From a bacterium BMS3Bbin02 (lineage in GTDB: Bacteria; Actinomycetota; Acidimicrobiia; Spongiisociales; UBA5794), in the NCBI GenBank assembly GCA_002898115.1, contig BDTL01000052.1:1-13078 (forward strand): a DNA stretch of 13,078 nt, in the 5' to 3' direction. Within the stretch, counting starts at the first letter, position 1; each line of letters opens with the position of its first letter. A model generated the notes under the pieces. That model searched no databases. It saw nothing but the letters and a program-made list of their open reading frames with translations, and had not been told where the DNA came from. Of the stretch, positions 1 to 7,163 are shown piece after piece. The translations under genes and the position numbers were made by a program.

Positions 1-597
1 GCCCGGTCGCGGCTCTCGCTATAGCTACGGGATCAGCCCCGGCCAGAGCGAGGTGTCCGGTGTCGATGCACAGATCCACGAGGACTGGTCGAGCACACGC
101 TCGACGTGATCCTGGCGCACGACCGCCATGCCCCAGTGGGGGTGGAGCGCGGTCTTCAACCCGTGTCCCGCTGCAATCTGCATCGTACGATCGAGACCGG
201 CCAAGAAGGTGTCCCACTCTGGCTCTGTGAGGTCGATCTGGCGGTCGTATCCAGAATGATGTGAGTCCGGGCCAAGCACCATGACCGGAGCACCCGTGCC
301 GGCAATCGTCGCTGCAGCACGATCTATGTAGGCAAGGTTCTCGGAAACGAACTCAGGCCGATAGAGCACTGCAGGCACGAATCCACCCACAAGGGCGAGA
401 TCGAATCGATCCAGAAGAGCTCGCAGCTCCTCCGGATCTTCCGGCAGATAGGCGTCGGGGCCGAGCTCGGTTGCGGATAATCCGATCTGCTGCATCTCTG
501 CAAGGACCCGCTCACGGTTCATCAAGTGACCCCACCCGGGAGACCCATCGACCCCCCAGGTGATCGGTGCGCCGGCAATGCGGGTCAAAAAGTTCAT
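1..597 (-). CDS. iolE: IolE-like inosose dehydratase, frameshifted and cut off by the window edge
   Basis: This is the N-terminal part of a 2-keto-myo-inositol (inosose) dehydratase, a cytosolic metal-dependent TIM-barrel enzyme of the xylose-isomerase-like fold that takes the IolG product to the trihydroxycyclohexanedione used by IolD. Family hallmarks visible are GAPITWGVDGSPGWGH near the N terminus, ATELGPDAYLP (a metal-ligand Glu), VGGFVPAVL and ALHPH. The ATG at 597-595 overlaps the iolG stop in an ATGA, which argues for translational coupling and fixes the start. Around base 80 the frame breaks: the direct frame stops at 25, while the neighbouring frame continues to the window edge with LCIDTGHLALAGADPVAIA, the expected metal-binding DTGH segment. 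Restoring one base after base 80 (reading leftward) rejoins them. It is either a sequencing error or an inactivating deletion; the C-terminal third lies outside the window. Confidence 0.85.
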
Positions 598-1586
598 GCC
601 ATTTCCTCCAGAGTCACGATTCGGCCTTCTCTGGCTGACATAGTGCAAGCCACGGCGATCGCGAGAGCGGTTCGTGCGTCGTGTACCGTGCACTCATTTG
701 GCTCACCGTTGAGGACCATCGCGAGGAACGCATCCGTCTCGCGAACATAGGTCTCGCCAAAGCGCGGTATCCACTCGGCATACGGCTCGATGGGAGGGGG
801 CACCCCCGGCTCGACCGACCGCAAAGGCGTGTGCGAGTCGAGACCGACGGACACTGAGTCCTTCGTGCCGAAGACTTCCATTCGAACGTCATACCCAATG
901 GGGTCCTGGCGCGACCCGCAGAGCACCGCCAGCGTGCCGTCGTCGAGCCAGAGCGTCACCGCGGTCTGGGCATAGTCGTCGTATTTTGAGAACCAGTCGA
1001 ATCCCTTGGTGGCACCGGCGGCATGGACGCGAATCACCTCTCGACCAGTCACGAAGCGAAGAATGTCGAATTCGTGGATCAATTGGTCGATGAACTCGCC
1101 ACCCGACCGTGCAACGTACTCCTCGCTTGGCAGCTCGTAGTCATGGTGCTGCCCGATGACCAGTGTGACCGCTCCGAGACTGCCGTCCGCCACCAGGTTG
1201 CGCGCTGTGCGGTAGCCCGTGTCGAACCGGCGGTTGAATCCGATCTGCACCGGCACATCTCCTTGCGACACGATGGCGACTGCCCTGTCTGCGTCGACGA
1301 GATTCATGGCCAACGGTTTCTCACACAATGCGGGTACTCCGTGCGCTACCGCTAGCTCGATCAGGTCTGCATGCATGTCTGCCGGAGTGCATATGACAAC
1401 CGCATCAACTGATTCGAGGAGCTCGTCCGGTCCCGGGGTGGTTTCGCCTCCGCAAGTTGCCGCGACATACTCCGATTGAGCAGCCATAGTGTCGGTTACG
1501 ATGATGGCGGAAACCTCCGGATGACGACGTAGGTTCTCGGCGTGAATCGCACCGATACGCCCAGCGCCGATGATGCCCACTTTCAC
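594..1586 (-). CDS. iolG: Gfo/Idh/MocA-family oxidoreductase, probable inositol 2-dehydrogenase
   Basis: A 330-residue NAD(P)-dependent oxidoreductase, probably oxidising myo-inositol (or a stereoisomer) to 2-keto-inositol in the cytosol, the first catabolic step. The N-terminal Rossmann fold begins directly with GAGRIG (residues 7-12); the EKP motif at 89-91 carries the family's catalytic lysine; IGFNRRFD follows at about 115; and FIDQLIHEFD supplies Asp167 and His171, the usual catalytic D-x3-H pair of IolG enzymes. Length is normal for the family. The start is the GTG at 1586: GAGGAGG lies at 1598-1592 with five bases of spacing, and the protein then starts right at the dinucleotide-binding strand. 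A longer frame to 1625 would run into the operator palindrome. It overlaps iolE by four bases. Exact substrate (myo-, scyllo- or chiro-inositol, or a sugar) cannot be read from sequence; the iolE/iolD context favours inositol. Confidence 0.87.
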   Translation of the reverse strand: MKVGIIGAGRIGAIHAENLRRHPEVSAIIVTDTMAAQSEYVAATCGGETTPGPDELLESVDAVVICTPADMHADLIELAVAHGVPALCEKPLAMNLVDADRAVAIVSQGDVPVQIGFNRRFDTGYRTARNLVADGSLGAVTLVIGQHHDYELPSEEYVARSGGEFIDQLIHEFDILRFVTGREVIRVHAAGATKGFDWFSKYDDYAQTAVTLWLDDGTLAVLCGSRQDPIGYDVRMEVFGTKDSVSVGLDSHTPLRSVEPGVPPPIEPYAEWIPRFGETYVRETDAFLAMVLNGEPNECTVHDARTALAIAVACTMSAREGRIVTLEEMA

Positions 1587-1609
1587 CAGAACCTCCTCGC
1601 TATCCGGTG

Positions 1610-1627
1610 GGTTGGAACGTTCCAACC
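1610..1627. promoter_or_regulatory. 18-bp palindromic operator between iolG and iolD, likely LacI-family site
   Basis: GGTTGGAACGTTCCAACC is a perfect inverted repeat with a central CG, the usual layout of LacI-family operators. It overlaps the -35 box and spacer of the rightward promoter and sits at the predicted start point of the leftward one, so a single bound dimer could shut off both. The LacI-family gene at 3618, inside the rightward operon, is the natural candidate to bind it. Binding and effector are inferred. Confidence 0.75.
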
Positions 1628-1641
1628 ATCAAGGTTATACT
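1612..1641 (+). promoter_or_regulatory. Rightward promoter of the iolD operon
   Basis: A -10 box TATACT at 1636-1641 (five of six consensus bases) lies 18 bases after TTGGAA at 1612-1617 (four of six). The -35 box is part of the palindromic operator. The predicted leader to the iolD ATG is about 65 bases. Confidence 0.6.
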
Positions 1642-1661
1642 CTACTAAACCGTGATGTCAA
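1634..1661 (-). promoter_or_regulatory. Leftward promoter of iolG-iolE
   Basis: Read on the minus strand, a consensus TTGACA (1661-1656) is followed after 16 bases by TATAAC (1639-1634). Transcription would start near 1627, at the edge of the operator. Its -10 box overlaps the -10 box of the rightward promoter on the opposite strand, so polymerases at the two promoters should also exclude each other. Confidence 0.68.
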
Positions 1662-1714
1662 TGCGCCGCAGGGATGTCTGCGAACAGCGCACAGCTCATG
1701 AGCAAGGAGTGACG

Positions 1715-3568
1715 ATGGAGACAGTGCGGCTCACCACCGGACAGGCGATCGTGCGCTGGGTGGTTGCTCAACGCACCGAGATCGATGGCGTGGAAGTTCC
1801 GCTGTTTCCCGGCGTGTTCGGGATCTTCGGTCACGGCAATGTGGTTTCCCTCGCCGAGGCGCTCTCCTTCGTCCAGGATGAGTTGCCGACCTGGCGGGGA
1901 CACAACGAACAATCCATGGCGCTGGCAGCGATCGCGTTCACTAAGGCGAAACGTCGGCGCCAGATCATGATCGCCACCTCGTCGGTGGGACCAGGGTCGA
2001 CCAATATGGTGACTTCTGCCGCGGTCGCTCATGCCAACCGGCTACCACTCCTGCTGATCAGTGGCGACACTTTCCAACACCGCATAGTGGACCCCGTCCT
2101 GCAACAGATCGAGGACTTCGGCAGCCCGTCAACGACGGTGAGCGATACATTCCGGGCGGTCACCCGTTTCTGGGACCGCATCACCCGCCCTGAGCAGATC
2201 ATCCAGACCCTTCCCCAGGCACTCGCCGTCATGCTCGATCCGGCCGAGTGCGGTCCGGCGTACATTGGGTTGCCCCAGGACATCGCCGCCGAGGCGCACG
2301 ACTTCCCCGTGCAGTTCTTCGACACGACTCTTCACTACATCCGCCGACCCGGCCCTGATGCCCGCGACATCACAGCGGCAGCAGCGGTGCTCGCCGCAGC
2401 GGACAAGCCGCTCCTCATCGCCGGAGGTGGTGTTCACTACTCCGGTGCCGAGGATGAACTCACGGCTTTCGCGGTCGCCAGGGGAATACCGGTTGTAGAG
2501 ACCGTGGCCGGCAAGTCCACACTGGTCTACGACCATCCGAACTTCGTCGGCCCGATCGGGGTCACCGGAAGCACCTCAGCCAACGCGCTCGCCGCCGATG
2601 CCGATGTGGTCGTGGCGGTGGGTACCCGCCTCCAGGACTTCACCACCGGATCGTGGTCTGTCTTCAAGAACCCGCGGATGCAGCTGGTGTCGATCAACGT
2701 CGGGCGGTTTGATGCCACCAAACACCATGCGATATCAGTTGTCGGCGACGCTCGCGTATCGCTCGGGGCATTGGACGAGGCACTCGACGATTATCGCGCT
2801 CCCATCGAATGGCTTCGCCGCGCTGGCGAGGAGCGACGCGCCTGGTACGACTATCTCGACGGCTATATAGGCCGCGACTTCGACATGCCGACATATGCTC
2901 AGGTCGTCAGGGCGATCAACAACCTCGTCGATGACGATGACTATCAAGTAGCAGCCGCTGGAGGACTCCCGGGCGAAATCAACATGGGCTGGCAAGCGAA
3001 ATCGGTCGGCTCTATCGACATTGAATACGGCTACTCATGCATGGGGTATGAGATCCCCGGCGCTTGGGGAGCGAAGATGGCACTGCCGGATCGGGACGTT
3101 ATCTCCTGGGTCGGCGATGGCTCATACCTCATGATGAACTCAGACATCCATTCGACCGTCGCGACCGGCCACAAGGTGATCTTCATCGTGTGCGACAACG
3201 GCGGATTCGCAGTCATCAACCGGCTTCAAGTCAACACAGGCGGGAAAGAATTCAACAACCTTCTTCAGCACACGAAGAGGGTCGACGATACGCGGGTTGA
3301 TTTCGTCAAGCATGCTGAATCGCTCGGTGCCATCGCCGAGAAGGTCACAGGCATCGAGGAACTTCGAGAAGCTTTTCGCAGGGCCAAGGAGGCGGATCGG
3401 AGCTACGTCATCGTGATCGACACAGATCCGTACGAATGGACGGAGGGTGGCTCCTGGTGGGAAGTCGGTGTTCCCGAGGTATCGCGCCGTGACCAGGTTC
3501 TCGTGGCGCGAGCCGAATGGGATGCCGAGCGCAAACATCAACGCGTCGGGATCTGGGATAGTCCATGA
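1715..3568 (+). CDS. iolD: IolD, trihydroxycyclohexane-1,2-dione hydrolase (ThDP enzyme)
   Basis: A 617-residue cytosolic thiamine-diphosphate enzyme that hydrolytically opens the ring of 3D-(3,5/4)-trihydroxycyclohexane-1,2-dione to 5-deoxy-glucuronate, the committed step of inositol breakdown. It has the three-domain layout of the acetolactate-synthase superfamily: an N-terminal Pyr domain with GHNEQSMALAA (Glu65 is the expected cofactor-activating glutamate), a central domain with LLIAGGGVHYSGA, and a C-terminal PP domain with the Mg/ThDP motif GDGS (467-470) ending in DN (494-495). The C-terminal EGGSWWEVGVPEVS stretch is characteristic of IolD rather than of acetolactate synthases. The ATG at 1715 has AAGGAG five bases upstream (1704-1709); in-frame starts nearer 1652 lack such a site and lie almost on the promoter. 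It is the first gene of a long rightward operon and divergent from iolG. Confidence 0.95.
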   Translation: METVRLTTGQAIVRWVVAQRTEIDGVEVPLFPGVFGIFGHGNVVSLAEALSFVQDELPTWRGHNEQSMALAAIAFTKAKRRRQIMIATSSVGPGSTNMVTSAAVAHANRLPLLLISGDTFQHRIVDPVLQQIEDFGSPSTTVSDTFRAVTRFWDRITRPEQIIQTLPQALAVMLDPAECGPAYIGLPQDIAAEAHDFPVQFFDTTLHYIRRPGPDARDITAAAAVLAAADKPLLIAGGGVHYSGAEDELTAFAVARGIPVVETVAGKSTLVYDHPNFVGPIGVTGSTSANALAADADVVVAVGTRLQDFTTGSWSVFKNPRMQLVSINVGRFDATKHHAISVVGDARVSLGALDEALDDYRAPIEWLRRAGEERRAWYDYLDGYIGRDFDMPTYAQVVRAINNLVDDDDYQVAAAGGLPGEINMGWQAKSVGSIDIEYGYSCMGYEIPGAWGAKMALPDRDVISWVGDGSYLMMNSDIHSTVATGHKVIFIVCDNGGFAVINRLQVNTGGKEFNNLLQHTKRVDDTRVDFVKHAESLGAIAEKVTGIEELREAFRRAKEADRSYVIVIDTDPYEWTEGGSWWEVGVPEVSRRDQVLVARAEWDAERKHQRVGIWDSP

Positions 3569-3617
3569 ACGCCGGTCTCGTCGGGTTCCGATCGTTGTAC
3601 ATGGTGGATACGTCCAG

Positions 3618-4649
3618 ATGAAACACCCGACGATCCTTGATGTTGCGCATGAGGCAGGCGTTTCCAAGTCGCTGGTTTCTCTCGTTATCAGAGGCTCAGA
3701 TCGCGTGAGCGCTTCAAGCAGGAGGACGGTTCTCGAAGCAGCGGACAAACTCGGATATCGACCCAACGCAGCCGCGCGAACGATGGTGCGACAACGCTCC
3801 TACGTAATAGGTGTGTTGGTCTCCAACCTGCACAACCCGTTCTTCGCCGACGTCATCGACGGTATCGACATGACGGCAACGGACGCCGGATACCGATCAA
3901 TACTGACAACAGGAAACCGAGTAGCCGAACGGGAGCGCCTCGCGGTCGGAACACTCCTCGAAATGCGGGTCGACGGCCTGATCCTGGTTTCGCCGGCTTT
4001 TCACAAGGATTTCGCAATCGAGGTGTCACGATCGGTGCCAACAGTCGTCATCGGAAAGGCAACGCGAGCAGCGTCGGTTGACAGCGTCACAAACGACGAC
4101 AGGCGTGGCGCAGCCATAGTCGTCGACCACCTCGTCGAACTCGGACACAGCCGTATTGCGCACATCGACGGTGGCGCCGGCGCGGGTTCCCAGCCACGCC
4201 GAACCGGCTACAAGCGTTCAATGCGAAGCCATGGACTGGAAACTGAGATTCGATCGGTGCCGGGTGGTTTTACCGAGGAGGGTGGAAGCACGGGAATGCA
4301 GAACCTCCTCGCGAAGGGCCCACCCCCCACGGCCGTCTTTGTGGCCAACGACCTTGCTGCGATCGGTGTTCTCAAGGTGCTCAGGTCGGAGGGGCTGAGT
4401 GTGCCCGGTGACATCTCCCTGGTCGGCTATGACAACACCGCAATGGCAGCCAGCCATCGTCTGGGCTTGACAACGGTTGACCAACCCAGACACGACATGG
4501 GGCGCACGGCGACCGGACTAATCGTGTCAAGGATCGATCAGGAATCCACCCCTGCGAGTCACGTAGTCCTCTCCCCGAAACTCGTAGTCCGCGAGTCAAC
4601 CGCACCTCCATACTCCTTGACATACCCATCACAACGGAGCCGACAATGA
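3618..4649 (+). CDS. LacI-family transcriptional repressor (iol cluster)
   Basis: A 343-residue LacI/GalR-type regulator. The N-terminal helix-turn-helix (TILDVAHEAGVSKSLVSLVI, residues 5-24) is followed by the hinge region LGYRPNAAARTM, then a periplasmic-binding-protein-like sensor domain with the usual landmarks GVLVSNLHNPFFADVI, VDGLILVSPA, HIDGG and AVFVANDLAAIGVL. The ATG at 3618 gives the standard LacI length and starts right at the HTH; the frame is open upstream only because it shadows the end of iolD. It begins 49 bases after iolD and overlaps the following mmsA remnant by four bases. Being inside the operon that starts at the palindrome at 1610-1627, it is the likely reader of that site and probably autoregulates. 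The effector is unknown; inositol, a keto-inositol or a late intermediate are plausible. Its recognition helix (SKSLVSLV) differs from that of the second LacI protein (SRQTVSRV). Confidence 0.9.
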   Translation: MKHPTILDVAHEAGVSKSLVSLVIRGSDRVSASSRRTVLEAADKLGYRPNAAARTMVRQRSYVIGVLVSNLHNPFFADVIDGIDMTATDAGYRSILTTGNRVAERERLAVGTLLEMRVDGLILVSPAFHKDFAIEVSRSVPTVVIGKATRAASVDSVTNDDRRGAAIVVDHLVELGHSRIAHIDGGAGAGSQPRRTGYKRSMRSHGLETEIRSVPGGFTEEGGSTGMQNLLAKGPPPTAVFVANDLAAIGVLKVLRSEGLSVPGDISLVGYDNTAMAASHRLGLTTVDQPRHDMGRTATGLIVSRIDQESTPASHVVLSPKLVVRESTAPPYSLTYPSQRSRQ

Positions 4650-5153
4650 ACCTCATCAACCACTGGATCGATGGAGAGTTCGTATCTGCGACACCGAACC
4701 GAACGGGACCTGTGTTCAACCCCGCGACGGGTGAACAGACTGCGGAAGTGGCGATGGCATCTCGCGACGACGTCGGACTCGCCGTGGCTGCAGCGAAACC
4801 TGCATACAAGCGGCGGATTGCACCGCTGACACGACGCCGGAACATCATGTTCGCGTTTCGCGATCTTCTGGCGAGGAACCGTATGACAACGGCGCCGCGA
4901 TCTTCGCCAACGAGGTGGAGCCGCGCGAAAGTTCCAGAACGAGATCCAGGTAGGGATGGTCGGTATCAACGTTCCGATCCCGGTACCGCTGTCGTTCTAC
5001 AGCTTTGGGGGCTGGAAGGACTCGATCTTCGGCTCTCATGCAATCTATGGACCCGAAGGGGTCCGCTTCTACACACGACCCAAGGTTGTCATCAGCCGCT
5101 GGCCCGATCCGATCCACCGGGGTGTCGATCTGGGTTTCCCGCAGAACAAATAA
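4646..5153 (+). pseudogene. mmsA: Remnant of methylmalonate-semialdehyde dehydrogenase MmsA with internal deletion and frameshift
   Basis: The intact enzyme is about 500 residues and makes acetyl- or propionyl-CoA from the semialdehyde at the end of inositol breakdown. Here the first about 79 residues are normal (NHWIDGEFV, GPVFNPATGEQTAEVAMAS, FAFRDLLARNR), then the sequence jumps at about 4879-4884 to the last about 90 residues (PYDNGAAIFANE, GMVGINVPIPVP, YSFGGWKDSIFG, GPEGVRFYTR, GFPQNK). Roughly 325 residues are absent, including the NAD-binding region and the catalytic cysteine. The junction changes frame, and a second break near 4917 (one base lost, GTGG-GAGCC) puts the C-terminal end in a third frame. 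The ATG overlaps the LacI stop as ATGA and has GGAG at 4636-4639, so this was once an ordinary operon gene. The N-terminal frame stays open into the transaldolase, giving a spurious 542-codon fusion. Confidence 0.88.
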
Positions 5154-5182
5154 CCTCACACCGCGACGAGGAGCAAAACAAC

Positions 5183-6274
5183 ATGTCCGAGATCACCTAC
5201 AAAAGCCCTCTACACGAAACAGTCAGTGTGTATCCCACAGATTTCTGGAACGACTCTTGTTCCGTGGAAGAGCTGGCATACGCGATCCAACACGGAGCAG
5301 TCGGCGCCACCAGCAACCCGACGATCGTCGAACAGGTTCTCTCCCAGGAGCGCCAATTGTGGGAGGACCGTATCTACGAGATGATCGCTGACCATGCGTC
5401 GTGGTCAGATGAAGATGTAACGTCGAAGATCTTCGAAGAGATCGCACTCAAAGGTGCCGAACTTCTCCTGCCGGTGTTCGAACGTGAGAACGGCTTGAAG
5501 GGGCGCCTGTCGATCCAAACGAACCCCTCGTATTACCGCAATGTCGATGCGATGGTCGAACAAGCAGTCCGCTACGACTCGCTGGCGCCCAACATGCAGG
5601 TGAAGTTGCCGGCGACGAGCCGGGGCATCGCCGCGATCGAGGAAGCGACGTACCGTGGTGTGAATATCAATGCCACTGTCAGTTTCACCGTGCCACAGGC
5701 GATCGCGGTCGGTGAGGCTGTCGACCGCGGGTTGGCCAGACGTGAGGCGGAGGGCCTTGAGACAGACAACATGACGCCCGTAACCACGATCATGGTTGGC
5801 CGCACCGACGACTGGATCCAGATCGTCACCAAGAGAGACGGCATCACCGTGAGTCCGCAACACCTTCCGTGGGCAGGTGTGGCCGTGTTCAAGAAGGCAC
5901 GCGAGATCTATGAGGAGCGCGGCTTCCGCTCACGTCTCCTTGCTGCGGCATACCGCCATCATCTGCACTGGTCGGAGTTCATCGGGGGTGACATCATCCT
6001 CACCATTCCATCGAAGTGGCAGAAACTGTTCAACAGCTCGAGTGTGGAAGTCAAGGACCGGATCAACGATCCCGTCGACCCTGAAATCATCTCGGAACTC
6101 TATGACCGGGTGCCAGATTTCCGCAAGGCGTACGACGCGGATGGCATGACGGTCGAGGAATTCGACACGTACGGCGCGACCGTTCGCACGCTGCGTGGAT
6201 TCATTGCGTCGTATCATGAGTTGACGAGAGTCGTCCGCGAGGACTTCATGCTTCCCGATCCGGATGTGAAGTAG
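5183..6274 (+). CDS. Transaldolase-family protein in an inositol operon
   Basis: A 363-residue class I aldolase-fold enzyme of the transaldolase family. The first family signature is perfect (GATSNPTIV, residues 41-49). The second contains the Schiff-base lysine in QVKLPATSRGIAA (Lys141), with Arg where the classic pattern has a small or polar residue. GVNINATVSF (159-168) and TIMVGRTDDW complete the barrel. Length fits the longer bacterial transaldolases. The ATG at 5183 has GAGGAG at 5168-5173; the same frame is open upstream to 4646 only because of the damaged mmsA. It lies 29 bases after mmsA and is followed by the IMPase-like gene after 24 bases. A house-keeping transaldolase would normally sit with pentose-phosphate genes, so a role specific to this pathway, such as cleaving or transferring a three-carbon unit of a deoxy-keto sugar phosphate, is plausible but unproven. 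Confidence 0.88.
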   Translation: MSEITYKSPLHETVSVYPTDFWNDSCSVEELAYAIQHGAVGATSNPTIVEQVLSQERQLWEDRIYEMIADHASWSDEDVTSKIFEEIALKGAELLLPVFERENGLKGRLSIQTNPSYYRNVDAMVEQAVRYDSLAPNMQVKLPATSRGIAAIEEATYRGVNINATVSFTVPQAIAVGEAVDRGLARREAEGLETDNMTPVTTIMVGRTDDWIQIVTKRDGITVSPQHLPWAGVAVFKKAREIYEERGFRSRLLAAAYRHHLHWSEFIGGDIILTIPSKWQKLFNSSSVEVKDRINDPVDPEIISELYDRVPDFRKAYDADGMTVEEFDTYGATVRTLRGFIASYHELTRVVREDFMLPDPDVK

Positions 6275-6298
6275 GTGCCTGAGCAAGGAGCACGCGAC

Positions 6299-7129
6299 GT
6301 GTCAATCGACCCCGTTGAGCGACAGCTCTTCGCTGAAGAACTGTCTGTCGAGGCCGGACTGCTTGCCCTGTCCTATCGCGATCAAGATGATCTTGAGGTC
6401 CGATCGAAGGGGGTCCTCGACTGGGTTACCGAAGCAGACCTGGCGACCGAGCGCCTCATTCGGAACCGAATCGCCACAACCTTCCCGGATGATCAGATCC
6501 TAGGAGAGGAAGGACTGGGCGATGGACAACACATCAGATCGGCCTACTCCACCTGGGTCGTAGACCCGATTGACGGCACCACCTGCTTCGTCTCGGGTCT
6601 GCCGAGCTGGTGTGTTTCGATCGCGTGCATTGACGTCCGGGGCCATCCCTATCTCGGCGTCATACGCGATCCTGTTGGAAAGGAGACCTTCTCAGCGCTC
6701 CAAGGCCACGGCATCACCATCAACGGTCACAACATCTCGGTCCCATCGAAGGGAATCACCGACGGACTTGTCGGTGTCGGGCACCCGCGCAACGCGCCAA
6801 ACCAGCCAACTCTCACGTTCCTCCAGGGGCTTCTCAGTCTCGGAGGCCTATTCTATAACTCAGGATCCGCCGCTCTCGCCCTCGCCTACGTCGCCGCCGG
6901 GAGGCTCGTCGGTTTCTACGAGTCCGATCTCAGAGCTTGGGATGCCCTGGCAGGCGAAGTGCTGATCCGTGAGTCGGGCGGGTGGTCCACCAGGTTCATG
7001 CGAGACGGTTCCCTCGCCACCAGCAAGCCGGTGCTTGCGGCCAACCGCGGCAGTGCCTCTGCAATGTGGGATCTTGCCGGGGACGTGCTGGAGGGGTGTA
7101 GCAGCCCCGCGCAGGACGACGGACAGTGA
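6299..7129 (+). CDS. Inositol-monophosphatase-family phosphatase
   Basis: A 276-residue Mg-dependent sugar/inositol phosphatase of the IMPase/FBPase/CysQ superfamily. All catalytic landmarks are visible: GVLDWVTEAD (38-47), the GEEG metal-ligand segment (69-72), WVVDPIDGTTCF (Asp89, Asp92, Thr94) and the late LRAWDALAG motif (Trp214-Asp215) followed by ESGG. Length is normal. The GTG at 6299 is preferred: AAGGAG lies at 6285-6290 with eight bases of spacing; a GTG at 6275 abutting the transaldolase stop has no such site. In this operon it could release free inositol from inositol 1-phosphate, feeding IolG. The family also includes fructose-1,6-bisphosphate, histidinol-phosphate and PAP phosphatases, and the motifs alone do not choose among them; the inositol neighbours are the reason for preferring an inositol phosphate. 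Confidence 0.88.
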   Translation: MSIDPVERQLFAEELSVEAGLLALSYRDQDDLEVRSKGVLDWVTEADLATERLIRNRIATTFPDDQILGEEGLGDGQHIRSAYSTWVVDPIDGTTCFVSGLPSWCVSIACIDVRGHPYLGVIRDPVGKETFSALQGHGITINGHNISVPSKGITDGLVGVGHPRNAPNQPTLTFLQGLLSLGGLFYNSGSAALALAYVAAGRLVGFYESDLRAWDALAGEVLIRESGGWSTRFMRDGSLATSKPVLAANRGSASAMWDLAGDVLEGCSSPAQDDGQ

Positions 7130-7163
7130 GTCCGCTCACTGCGGTCGCAGGGACCATCTCCCC

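Noticed and set aside
3447..3617. N-terminal extension of the first LacI regulator
   Set aside because: This part overlaps the end of iolD in another frame; LacI proteins start at the HTH, as the ATG at 3618 does.
3140..3766. 208-codon minus-strand open frame
   Set aside because: It lies opposite the ThDP domain of iolD and the HTH of the LacI gene; its sequence resembles no family and reflects GC-rich codon bias.
4646..6274. A genuine MmsA-transaldolase fusion protein
   Set aside because: The linker region is an out-of-frame reading of mmsA, and the transaldolase has its own ATG with a strong GAGGAG site.
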